The notes under the pieces: model-generated | What the model was told of the DNA's origin: nothing | Databases searched by the model: none | Seen by the model: only the letters and a program-made list of their open reading frames with translations | DNA from: Pontibacter sp. Tf4 | Lineage (GTDB): Bacteria > Bacteroidota > Bacteroidia > Cytophagales > Hymenobacteraceae | Direction: 5' to 3' | Assembly (NCBI RefSeq): GCF_014212495.1 | Contig: NZ_JACKZC010000012.1 | Span: 1-64,000, forward strand | Length of the DNA stretch: 64,000 bases | In this document: in pieces, positions 43,535-52,356 of the stretch | How the letters are laid out: each line of letters begins with the position of its first letter | Position numbering within the stretch: the first letter of the stretch is position 1 | Position numbers and translations under genes: made by a program

Positions 43535-43969
43535 ATGAAGCCAGAAGAGACAGTAGATTATAATGTGAAAGTATGTTGGCATGCCATTTCGCGCATGTAC
43601 AACACCGAGGCCGCCAAAAACGACATTACAACATCTATAGGGTTTGTGTTGTTGAACATAGACCAGGAGGCAGGTACGCCTGCTACCAAGATTGCTCCTT
43701 TGCTGGGTCTGGAGGCCCGCAGCCTTACCCGCATCCTGAAAAGCATGGAGGAAAAGAAGCTGATCTTTAAAGTTTCGGACCCCAGTGATAAACGTTTGGT
43801 GCGCATTTTCCTGACCAAAAAGGGACTGGAGAAAAAGGAGATTTCGAGAAAGACCGTGCTGCGCTTTAACCACAAGGTTTACGAAACTATAGCACAAGAA
43901 GAACTGGATGCATTTTTCAGAGTGTGTGGCCGCATACAAACTATGATCGAGAATAAAGAGATATTTTAA
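43535..43969 (+). CDS. MarR family transcriptional regulator
   Basis: A 144-residue winged-helix regulator from ATG 43535; the longer frame from 43352 would include a terminator and promoter and is rejected. The helix-turn-helix and wing are in TPATKIAPLLGLEARSLTRILKSMEEKKLIFKVSDPSDKRLVRIFLTKKG. It starts 23 nt before the beta-oxidation genes and probably controls them and itself, perhaps with acyl-CoA as ligand; that ligand is inference. Confidence 0.9.
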   Translation: MKPEETVDYNVKVCWHAISRMYNTEAAKNDITTSIGFVLLNIDQEAGTPATKIAPLLGLEARSLTRILKSMEEKKLIFKVSDPSDKRLVRIFLTKKGLEKKEISRKTVLRFNHKVYETIAQEELDAFFRVCGRIQTMIENKEIF

Positions 43970-43992
43970 CCATAGACAACTATAGCTATTCT

Positions 43993-46395
43993 ATGAAGAG
44001 GATAATTAAGAAAGTAGCCGTACTTGGTTCCGGTGTAATGGGCTCGCGTATTGCCTGCCATTTTGCCAACATCGGGGTGCAGGTGCTGCTGCTCGACATC
44101 GTACCGAAGGAGCTGACGCCCGACGAAGAGAAAAAAGGCCTGACGCTGGAAAACAAAGCCGTTCGTAACCGCATTGTAAACAGCTCGCTACAGGCAGCAC
44201 TGGCTTCTAACCCGTCGCCGATCTACCGCAAGGCAGATGCACGCCTGATACAGACAGGTAACTTCGAGGACAACATGAAGGATATCGCTACCGCTGACTG
44301 GACCATTGAGGTAGTAGTGGAGAACCTGAAGATCAAGAAGATTGTGTATGACCAGGTAGAGCAGCATCGCAAGCCGGGCACACTCATTACGTCCAACACA
44401 TCGGGCATTCCGATCCACATGATGCTGGATGGTCGCTCTGATGACTTTAAAAAACACTTCTGCGGAACGCACTTCTTTAACCCACCACGCTATTTAAAGC
44501 TTCTCGAGATCATCCCGACGCCTGAAACCGATCCGGCTATAGTTGATTTCCTGATGCACTACGGTGATCTATACTTAGGTAAGACAACTGTATTGGCTAA
44601 AGATACACCAGCCTTTATAGCGAACCGTGTGGGTATCTATGCCATTATGCAGGGCCTGCAGGTAATGAACAAGCTGGGTCTGAATGTAGATGAAGTTGAC
44701 AGAATTTCCGGCCCGATCATCGGCCGTCCGAAATCAGCTACTTTCAGAACCCTGGATGTGGTTGGTCTGGATACATTGGCTAACGTAGCAAACGGACTTT
44801 ACCAGACAGGCGAGAAAGATGAGTCGCGTGAGTTGTTCCAGTTGCCGGGCTACCTGCAAAAGATGGTGGAGAACAAATGGCTGGGCGACAAAACCGGCCA
44901 GGGTTTCTACAAGAAAACAAAGGACGCGAAAGGCAAAACCGAGATCCTGACGCTGGATTTAAATACACTGGAGTACGGACCAAAGCAACGCGCTAAGTTC
45001 CAGAGCTTGGAAGTTCTTAAGCCGATCGAAGATCTGAAGAAGCGTGTGAAAATGTTCTCTCAGCAGAATGACAAAGCAGCTCAGTTCTTTAATGAATCGC
45101 TTTATGGTTTGTTCCAGTACGTGAGTAACCGCATTCCAGAGATCTCTGATGAGCTTTACAGAATAGACGATGCCATGCGTGCCGGCTTTGGCTGGGAGCT
45201 TGGTCCGTTTGAGTACTGGGATGCCATTGGAGCCCGAGAAGGCGTGCAGCGCATGACCGAAGCCGGTTACAAGCCTGCTGCCTGGGTAGAAGAAATGCTG
45301 AACAGCGGCAAAGAGTCTTTTTACATTGTAGAGAACGGCACGCGCCGCTACTACGACATCAACAGCAAAGCATACAAAGCCATACCGGGTGCCGAGAACT
45401 TTATTATTCTGGAGAACCTGCGCGGCAATAACGTGATCTGGAAAAACACAGGCGCAACTATCACTGACTTAGGCGATGGCATCCTGAACGTAGAGTTCCA
45501 TACCAAGATGAACACCATGGGCGGCGACGTGATCATGGCGCTGAACAAAGGTATAGATTTAGCCGAGAAAGATTTCCGTGGAATGGTAGTGGGTAATCAG
45601 GGAGCTAATTTCTCTGCTGGTGCCAACGTGGGCCTTATCTATATGTATGCCCTGGATCAGGATTATGATGAGCTGAATATGATCATCCGCCAGTTCCAGA
45701 ACACCATGATGCGCATGCGCTATTCGGCTATACCTGTAGTAGGTGCACCACACGGTTTAACTTTAGGCGGTGGCTGCGAGCTTAACCTGCACGTCGATCA
45801 CATACAGGCTGCTGCTGAAACCTACATGGGCTTGGTAGAGTTTGGTGTTGGTCTGATACCAGGCGGTGGCGGTACAAAAGAAATGACGCTTCGCGCTGCC
45901 GATATGTATGCCGACGGCGATATAGAGTACAACGACCTGAAAAATGTGTTCCTGAACATCGGTATGGCGAAAGTATCTACGTCAGCGAAAGAAGCGGTTG
46001 ACTTAGGTTTTATGCGCAAATCTGATGGCATCACTATAAACAGCAACCGTTTGATAGCTGATGCCAAAGCGCAGGCAATACTTATGGCAGATGCTGGTTA
46101 CACTAAGCCAGTACAGCGCACCAACATTAAGGTGCAGGGCAAAGGCGCTTTAGGTATGTTCCTGACAGGTGCCAATGCTATGTTTACCGGCCGCTACATG
46201 TCGGAGCACGACCTGAAGATCTCTCAGAAACTGGCTTATGTAATGTGCGGCGGTGATCTGTCTGCCCCAACTGAAGTAAGCGAGCAGTACCTGCTTGACC
46301 TGGAGCGTGAGGCCTTCCTGTCCCTGACAGGGGAGCGCAAAACATTAGAGCGTATCCAGAGTATCCTGACCACAGGCAAGCCGCTGAGAAATTAA
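43993..46395 (+). CDS. 3-hydroxyacyl-CoA dehydrogenase / enoyl-CoA hydratase (FadN-type fusion)
   Basis: An 800-residue bifunctional beta-oxidation enzyme. The dehydrogenase comes first (NAD-binding VAVLGSGVMGSRIACHFANIGVQVLLLD, then CGTHFFNPPRYLKLLEIIP), and the crotonase domain second (HGLTLGGGCELNLHVDHIQ...GLVEFGVGLIPGGGGTKEM with both catalytic Glu). This order matches Bacillus FadN and is the reverse of E. coli FadB. It is part of the unit marR-HAD/ECH-thiolase-ACAD. Confidence 0.94.
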   Translation: MKRIIKKVAVLGSGVMGSRIACHFANIGVQVLLLDIVPKELTPDEEKKGLTLENKAVRNRIVNSSLQAALASNPSPIYRKADARLIQTGNFEDNMKDIATADWTIEVVVENLKIKKIVYDQVEQHRKPGTLITSNTSGIPIHMMLDGRSDDFKKHFCGTHFFNPPRYLKLLEIIPTPETDPAIVDFLMHYGDLYLGKTTVLAKDTPAFIANRVGIYAIMQGLQVMNKLGLNVDEVDRISGPIIGRPKSATFRTLDVVGLDTLANVANGLYQTGEKDESRELFQLPGYLQKMVENKWLGDKTGQGFYKKTKDAKGKTEILTLDLNTLEYGPKQRAKFQSLEVLKPIEDLKKRVKMFSQQNDKAAQFFNESLYGLFQYVSNRIPEISDELYRIDDAMRAGFGWELGPFEYWDAIGAREGVQRMTEAGYKPAAWVEEMLNSGKESFYIVENGTRRYYDINSKAYKAIPGAENFIILENLRGNNVIWKNTGATITDLGDGILNVEFHTKMNTMGGDVIMALNKGIDLAEKDFRGMVVGNQGANFSAGANVGLIYMYALDQDYDELNMIIRQFQNTMMRMRYSAIPVVGAPHGLTLGGGCELNLHVDHIQAAAETYMGLVEFGVGLIPGGGGTKEMTLRAADMYADGDIEYNDLKNVFLNIGMAKVSTSAKEAVDLGFMRKSDGITINSNRLIADAKAQAILMADAGYTKPVQRTNIKVQGKGALGMFLTGANAMFTGRYMSEHDLKISQKLAYVMCGGDLSAPTEVSEQYLLDLEREAFLSLTGERKTLERIQSILTTGKPLRN

Positions 46396-46487
46396 TGTCT
46401 AATGAATAATGGGTAATGAATAATGATTAGACTCTATGATAAGAGGAATCAACAATCAGCCATTTAACAATTTAGCAATTAGAAAAT

Positions 46488-47666
46488 ATGAACAATGCAT
46501 ATATCGTAGCCGGATTTCGTAGCGCCGTGGGTAAAGCGGGGCGTGGCGGATTTCGGTTCACCAGACCTGATGACCTGGCCGCTGATGTCATCAAACACCT
46601 AATGGCTTCTGTGCCAGCCTTAGACCCGGAGCGTGTAGACGACCTTATAGTTGGTAATGCCGTGCCGGAAGCAGAGCAGGGCTTACAGATCGGCCGTATG
46701 ATCTCGTTGCTGTCGTTGCCAATGTCGGTGAGCGGTATGACGGTAAACCGCTACTGCGGATCTGGCCTGGAAACTATAGCTATCGCTGCCAACCGTATTT
46801 CGGCTGGCATGGCTGATTGTATCGTGGCAGGTGGTACAGAATCTATGTCGCTGGTGCCAACAGCTGGATGGAAAACGGTGCCGAACTATAAAATTGCAAG
46901 CAAGAACCCGGACTGGTATCTGAGCATGGGCTTAACGGCCGAAGCTGTGGCTGCAGACTATAAGGTTTCACGTGAAGACCAGGATGAGTTTGCTTATCAC
47001 TCTCACCAGAAAGCGATCAACGCGATCAAGAACGGTTACTTTAAAGAGCAGATCGTGCCGATTACGGTGGAAGAAACTTACCTGGATGAGAACGGCAAAA
47101 AGAAAACCCGCAGCTATGTAGTGGATACGGATGAAGGCCCGCGTGCTGATACCTCTATGGAAGCTTTAGCTCGCTTAAAGCCGGTGTTCGCAGCAGGTGG
47201 TACGGTAACAGCCGGTAACTCTTCTCAGACTTCGGACGGTGCTGCCTTCGTTATAGTTATGAGCGAGCGCATGGTAAAAGAACTAAACCTGGAGCCAATT
47301 GCCCGACTGGTAAGCTACGCTACTGGTGGTGTTGATCCACGCATTATGGGTATGGGCCCGATAGCAGCTGTTCCGAAAGCCCTGAAAATGGCTGGCATGA
47401 CACTGAACGATATCGACCTGATCGAGATGAACGAAGCCTTTGCAGCCCAGTCTATAGCCGTAATGCGCCACCTGGATTTTGACCCTGCTAAACTGAACGT
47501 GAGCGGCGGCGCTATTTCGCTTGGTCACCCGCTGGGTTGCTCTGGTGCAAAGCTGAGTATCCAGCAGTTCCACGAGCTTCGCCGCTTAGGCAAGAAGTAC
47601 GGCATGGTAACCGCCTGTGTTGGTGGTGGCCAGGGGGTAGCCGGTATCTACGAGCTACTGAAGTAA
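46488..47666 (+). CDS. Acetyl-CoA acyltransferase (thiolase)
   Basis: A 392-residue thiolase, which makes the last cut of beta-oxidation. The nucleophile is Cys90 in VNRYCGSGLE, His is in GGAISLGHPLGCSG, and the second Cys is in ACVGGGQG near the C terminus. EMNEAFAAQS is also conserved. It follows the HAD/ECH gene, as in fadNAE clusters. The 92-nt gap before it is made of AATGAATAATG-like low-complexity sequence. Confidence 0.96.
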   Translation: MNNAYIVAGFRSAVGKAGRGGFRFTRPDDLAADVIKHLMASVPALDPERVDDLIVGNAVPEAEQGLQIGRMISLLSLPMSVSGMTVNRYCGSGLETIAIAANRISAGMADCIVAGGTESMSLVPTAGWKTVPNYKIASKNPDWYLSMGLTAEAVAADYKVSREDQDEFAYHSHQKAINAIKNGYFKEQIVPITVEETYLDENGKKKTRSYVVDTDEGPRADTSMEALARLKPVFAAGGTVTAGNSSQTSDGAAFVIVMSERMVKELNLEPIARLVSYATGGVDPRIMGMGPIAAVPKALKMAGMTLNDIDLIEMNEAFAAQSIAVMRHLDFDPAKLNVSGGAISLGHPLGCSGAKLSIQQFHELRRLGKKYGMVTACVGGGQGVAGIYELLK

Positions 47667-47707
47667 ACTAACTAAAACAGTATCTAACATCTTAAAATAT
47701 ACTATCC

Positions 47708-49501
47708 ATGGAAACTCAGAATAAAACCGCAATACTTAAAGGTGGTGAGTTCCTGATAAAGGAAACGAATCCGCAGGACGTGTTTACGCCCGAAGATTTT
47801 AATGAAGAGCAACGCATGATGGCCCAGACCTGCCTGGACTTTGTGCAGGAAGAAGTTTACCCGCTGCTGGACAGACTGGATAACCACGAAGAAGGCCTGA
47901 TGGAAAACCTGATGAAAAAAGCAGGTGAGCTTGGTCTGTTCGCGGTATCTATACCAGAGCAGTATGGCGGCTTGAACATGGACTTCAACACGTCGCTGCT
48001 GGTTACAGAATCAGTAGGTGGTGGCCATTCGTTCCCGGTTGCTTTTGCGGCACACACCGGTATCGGAACACTACCAATTTTATACTTTGGTACTGAGGAG
48101 CAGAAGCAGAAGTACATTCCGAAGCTGGTAAGCGGCGAGTGGATGTCGTCTTACTGCTTAACGGAGCCGGGCTCTGGTTCGGATGCGCTGGCGGCTAAAA
48201 CTAAAGCAGTTCTGAACGAAGCAGGTACGCACTACATCCTGAACGGCCAGAAGATGTGGATCACAAACGCAGGTTTTGCAGACGTGTTCATCGTTTTTGC
48301 GCAGGTGGATGGCGATAAGTTCACTGGCTTTATAGTGGAGAAAGATTATCCGGGCCTGAGCCTTGGTAACGAAGAGCATAAGATGGGTATCAAAGGCTCG
48401 TCTACGCGCCAGGTTTTCTTAACAGACTGCGAAGTACCGAAAGAGAACGTGCTGGGAGAGATCGGCAAAGGTCACCTGATCGCTTTCAACATCCTGAACA
48501 TTGGCCGTATCAAACTATGTGCGGCTACACTGGGTGCATCTAAAAAAGTAGCCGACCTGTCAGTGAAGTATGCCAACGAGCGTCACCAGTTTAAACTGCC
48601 AATCTCTAAATTCGGTGCCATCCGTTATAAACTGGCTGAGCAGGCAATCCGCATTTTTGCTGTAGAATCGGCACAATACCGTGCTGGTATGGATATTTAC
48701 CGCATGGAGCAGGAGCTGATGGCTGCCGGTAAAGACGAAAACGAAGCATTGCTGGGAGCTGCCCGCGAGTTTGCCGTTGAGTGTGCCATGCTGAAAGTAG
48801 AAGGTTCTGAAGTGCTGGACTACGTGGTAGACGAAGGTGTACAGATCTATGGTGGTTACGGTTTCTCGGCAGACTACCCTATGGACCGCGCGTACCGCGA
48901 CTCACGCATCAACCGCATCTTTGAAGGTACCAACGAGATCAACCGCATGCTTACCGTGGATATGATTCTGAAGAAAGCCATGAATGGGGAGCTTGACCTG
49001 ATGGGCCCTGCACAGGCCGTACAAGGCGAACTGATGTCTATTCCGGATTTCGGAGCGGAAGAAGAAGGCGGTATTTTTGCGGCGGAATACAAAGCAATCC
49101 GCAACCTGAAAAAAGCTATTCTGTTAGTGGCAGGCACGGCGGTGCAGAAATACATGCAGTCTCTGGCTAAAGAGCAGGAAGTACTCATGAACATTGCCGA
49201 TATGGCTATCAAAACCTATGTGGCGGAGTCTACTTTGCTGCGCGTGGAGAAAATGATCGGCACAAGAGGCGAGGAAGCTGCGGCTAACCAGATTGACATA
49301 GCCCGTGTGGTAGTGAATGACGCAGTAGATGCATCGTTTATAGCCGGTAAGGAAGCTATCGCATCTATGGCTGAAGGAGATGAGCAGCGCCTGTTGTTCA
49401 TGGGCCTGAAACGCTTCACCAAAAAAGACCTGTTCAATACAAAAGATGCCCGCCGTCGTATTGCAGCAGCGCTTATCGAGGCAAACGAATACGTGTATTA
49501 A
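47708..49501 (+). CDS. Acyl-CoA dehydrogenase
   Basis: A 597-residue FAD enzyme, which does the first oxidation of acyl-CoA. YCLTEPGSGSDALAAKTKA is the FAD/substrate signature near 155, KMWITNAGFADVF follows, and VQIYGGYGFSADYPMDRAYRDSRINRIFEGTNEINR near 380-415 carries the catalytic Glu region. A C-terminal extension of about 170 residues resembles that of VLCAD-type enzymes, suggesting long-chain substrates. It ends the beta-oxidation unit with a terminator. Confidence 0.95.
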   Translation: METQNKTAILKGGEFLIKETNPQDVFTPEDFNEEQRMMAQTCLDFVQEEVYPLLDRLDNHEEGLMENLMKKAGELGLFAVSIPEQYGGLNMDFNTSLLVTESVGGGHSFPVAFAAHTGIGTLPILYFGTEEQKQKYIPKLVSGEWMSSYCLTEPGSGSDALAAKTKAVLNEAGTHYILNGQKMWITNAGFADVFIVFAQVDGDKFTGFIVEKDYPGLSLGNEEHKMGIKGSSTRQVFLTDCEVPKENVLGEIGKGHLIAFNILNIGRIKLCAATLGASKKVADLSVKYANERHQFKLPISKFGAIRYKLAEQAIRIFAVESAQYRAGMDIYRMEQELMAAGKDENEALLGAAREFAVECAMLKVEGSEVLDYVVDEGVQIYGGYGFSADYPMDRAYRDSRINRIFEGTNEINRMLTVDMILKKAMNGELDLMGPAQAVQGELMSIPDFGAEEEGGIFAAEYKAIRNLKKAILLVAGTAVQKYMQSLAKEQEVLMNIADMAIKTYVAESTLLRVEKMIGTRGEEAAANQIDIARVVVNDAVDASFIAGKEAIASMAEGDEQRLLFMGLKRFTKKDLFNTKDARRRIAAALIEANEYVY

Positions 49502-49523
49502 TTTCTGACCATTTATAGTTTGG

Positions 49524-49558
49524 AAAGGCTTTCTCTGTAAGAGGAAGCCTTTTTTGTT
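49524..49558 (+). terminator. Terminator of the beta-oxidation unit
   Basis: AAAGGCTT pairs with AAGCCTTT around TCTCTGTAAGAGG, part of which also pairs internally, followed by TTTTTG. Confidence 0.82.
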
Positions 49559-49678
49559 TTTAAGTGATTTTAAAAATGGGACAATCTATAGTTTAAAATA
49601 AAATTTTACTGGCGGGTAAGGCAAAACTATAGTTTGTTTTACGTATGGTTAAAAACACATTAACTGTGCCGGAACACC

Positions 49679-50410
49679 ATGAACGTAACCTGCCTTATTC
49701 CTTGCTATAACGAGCGCGAGCGCATTGCCCGCGTGCTGCAGGTAGTTGTCGCCACTAACTATATTACCCAGATAATTTGCGTGGATGATGGGTCGGAGGA
49801 TGGCACGGCAGATTACATTGAAGCCTTCTGGCCGGAGGTAGAGGTGGTGCGCCTGCCCTGCAATGTTGGTAAAACAGCTGCTATAAAATACAGCCTGAAG
49901 TACGTGCGCTACAATACGCTGCTGATGATGGATGCCGACCTGCAAGACCTGTGTAAAGATGAATTAGAAGCAGCGCTGAAAGCTTACCAGGAGAATATCA
50001 TGGTGGATATGATCATTATGCGCCGCATCAATTCGCCGTGGTTTGTAAAATGGTACCGCAGCGATGTGTTGCTGTCCGGGGAGCGCATTTTGCAGACAGA
50101 TGACCTGAAGAAAGTGCTGAAACAACGATTAAAGTGCTACCAACTGGAGGTGGCTATAAACCGCTACATGTTGCGCCACAGGAAAACCGTACGCTGGATG
50201 CCCTGGTCGGCCATGAATACCTACAAAGTAGATAAGCTTGGTGTGCTGGATGGCTCCCGGAAAGAGTTTAAGATGTATGTGGACATTGTCAACTACGTCG
50301 GGTTCTCGCACATGTGCCTGCAGCTGGCATCGTTCACCAAAAAGCTGAAATACAAAACTGATAAGCCAGCCAAAAAAGCGCAGCTGTACTTTAAGAGCTA
50401 TTTCAGTTGA
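49679..50410 (+). CDS. Family 2 glycosyltransferase
   Basis: A 243-residue GT-A enzyme: VTCLIPCYNERERIARVLQ at the N terminus, CVDDGSEDGTADYI, and MMDADLQDL with the DxD-like metal motif. It lacks membrane helices. The acceptor is unknown; a surface polysaccharide or dolichol-type lipid is possible. It overlaps the convergent gene at its 3' end by 13 nt. Confidence 0.9.
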   Translation: MNVTCLIPCYNERERIARVLQVVVATNYITQIICVDDGSEDGTADYIEAFWPEVEVVRLPCNVGKTAAIKYSLKYVRYNTLLMMDADLQDLCKDELEAALKAYQENIMVDMIIMRRINSPWFVKWYRSDVLLSGERILQTDDLKKVLKQRLKCYQLEVAINRYMLRHRKTVRWMPWSAMNTYKVDKLGVLDGSRKEFKMYVDIVNYVGFSHMCLQLASFTKKLKYKTDKPAKKAQLYFKSYFS

Positions 50411-51846
50411 ATGTGATATAGTTTAAGGCTGGCTTCACGCTTTTTAGGGCGCACTACCACACTTACATCCTTATCCGAGAACCAGGCCGTGAAATCCTTT
50501 ACATAAGCCAGCTCTTTGTCATTGGCAACATTCAGGCGTACGCCTTTGGGCTCGCTTGTCTGGCCGGTTTTAGTGTCTATCTGGCGCAGGTACAGGTCAT
50601 ATTTTCCGTCCAGCTCTTCCAGGGTCAGCAGGTTCAGGGTGTTGCCGTTCAGGTAAGCGCTGTACGATATCCCCGAGAAGGCATCTTCGGCCGGGGCCTG
50701 CTGGTTTTTCATCAATACCGAGTTCCAGTCGGAGTTCATGTACTCATCGTAGGCAAACAGCAGCATTTCTTTGGCAAAGTAAGGCGATGTTTTGCCACCC
50801 ATGGTGTATTTCTTTTCTGCCAGCACGATCAGTTTGTTATCAGTTGTTCTGAACAGATCGCTCAGGTACAGGTCTACAAAGCGGGTAGGCTTTTTCTCGT
50901 CTGATTTGTTCAGGGCATTTACTTTCGCTAAAAACTCATCCGTAAACCTGAACTCCTGGGCAAATACCATGTCTTCGTTCTCGAAATCGAATTTTACAGC
51001 TTTTAAACTATGGTAAAGGCCTGTTGCCTCTTCGGCGGTAATTACGGCGCCGTATAGTTGGTTATCGGCCATCAGCTTAAACCGCGAATCCATGATGTAA
51101 ACTTTTTTGCCGTTGAACACACCGCCTACCAGCACGCTCATTACCCTGGCTTTCGGGTCTTTCAGGTTATACTGGCGCACGGTCAGGCGGTTCATGTTGT
51201 CCGAGATCAGGCTCAGGTACTGCTCGCCGCTATTGCTCACCTGCACATCCACTGACAGTATATCGCGAAGGTCGTTCAGGTTATAGTTGGTGTTTTTAAT
51301 TTTGGACAGCTTCGCATCGTACAATGCGCCGCTCATGCTTCTGATCTTATAGTTGGCATCGGCCTGGTAATGGAAAACCAGCAGCTTTGAGCCATCCTGT
51401 GAAAAAGCAATGCCTGGCTCGCGATTGGTAACCGGGCTTTCCTGCAATAGTTGTTTGTCTTTCAGGGCACCGCTGGCCAGGTCTATGTAGTACCCGTGTA
51501 GTTGCTGCGTGGCGCCGGTTTTGGTGTGTGCTACAACTATAGCTGCATCCCTGGAGGCATAAAATCCATACACTGTGTGCTCAATTGTAAGTGGCAGTGC
51601 GGTGCTCCATTGCTGGTCCAGGCCCGACATGTACTTTTCGACTGCGTAGCTGCCGTTGGCTTTGCGGCTCAGTATCACAAACTCTTCAGGGCCGGTAGGT
51701 ATAGTTTTGTTGGTAATACGCTGGTTATACCTGTCTTCTGTTAAGTTAGGGTGGTACTCGAAGGGGATGTTTCCTTTTTTACGGGACTGGCCAAACGAAA
51801 CAACAACTATAAGGGCAAGGGCAAAAGTTAAGAACAGGTTTTTCAC
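50398..51846 (-). CDS. Secreted protein of unknown function, beta-rich
   Basis: A 482-residue protein with a signal peptide (KNLFLTFALALIVVVSFGQ, cleavage near residue 20). The rest is strand-rich with repeats such as IAFSQDGSKLLVFHYQADANYKIRSM and NEDMVFAQEFRFTDEF, which look like beta-propeller blades. I do not recognise a family. It is monocistronic and converges on the glycosyltransferase with overlapping stops. Confidence 0.8.
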   Translation of the reverse strand: MKNLFLTFALALIVVVSFGQSRKKGNIPFEYHPNLTEDRYNQRITNKTIPTGPEEFVILSRKANGSYAVEKYMSGLDQQWSTALPLTIEHTVYGFYASRDAAIVVAHTKTGATQQLHGYYIDLASGALKDKQLLQESPVTNREPGIAFSQDGSKLLVFHYQADANYKIRSMSGALYDAKLSKIKNTNYNLNDLRDILSVDVQVSNSGEQYLSLISDNMNRLTVRQYNLKDPKARVMSVLVGGVFNGKKVYIMDSRFKLMADNQLYGAVITAEEATGLYHSLKAVKFDFENEDMVFAQEFRFTDEFLAKVNALNKSDEKKPTRFVDLYLSDLFRTTDNKLIVLAEKKYTMGGKTSPYFAKEMLLFAYDEYMNSDWNSVLMKNQQAPAEDAFSGISYSAYLNGNTLNLLTLEELDGKYDLYLRQIDTKTGQTSEPKGVRLNVANDKELAYVKDFTAWFSDKDVSVVVRPKKREASLKLYHIQLK

Positions 51847-52356
51847 GGGGCAAAAGGTAAGATTTCTATTCTCAAACTTAAACTATAAAGCAGGAATAGG
51901 CAAGCATTAATTTGAGCTGACCGCCCGAAAAGGGAATGCTATAGTTTAACACAGCGCAAACCGGTTTTGTAGCACGACTATAGCCTGACGATATGTTCAT
52001 GTGTTCAAGTCTGTCTGCATCAAAAAAACACACGGTCAGCTGTTAAAAAACGGCCTTTACCCAGATGCCTTATTTGCCTGCAACAAGCGGTAATGCTACC
52101 CGGTACACGTATGTAGTTTTACTATGGGATGAAATTTGTACTTAAGATATTAGCCTTTACAGCACTTTTACTGATAAGCAAACTTACGAAAGAAGACGAA
52201 CTGAAATCTGCACCTGACGGCACCCCACAGGCTATAGTTAGCACACCACATACTGCTACAACGGCACAGCTACCAGTACACAAAACAGCTGGCAGCCACC
52301 CGGAAAAGGATGTACAAAGCTTTGTGGCCACACAGGCAGCTATAGAATAAAGGATG
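51847..52356. other. 510-bp spacer
   Basis: It lies between the secreted-protein gene and recG. It contains several CTATAG cores (51939-51944, 51978-51983, 52233-52238, 52339-52344) and one possible small gene (52129-52350). I see no terminator, tRNA or known RNA. Confidence 0.4.
52129..52350 (+). CDS. Possible small secreted protein
   Basis: A 73-codon frame starting MKFVLKILAFTALLLISK, a plausible signal peptide, followed by a polar tail rich in Thr, His, Pro and Ala (STPHTATTAQLPVHKTAGSH). There is no homologue I recognise, no clear promoter, and it stops just before the recG stop on the other strand. It may be spurious. Confidence 0.35.
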   Translation: MKFVLKILAFTALLLISKLTKEDELKSAPDGTPQAIVSTPHTATTAQLPVHKTAGSHPEKDVQSFVATQAAIE

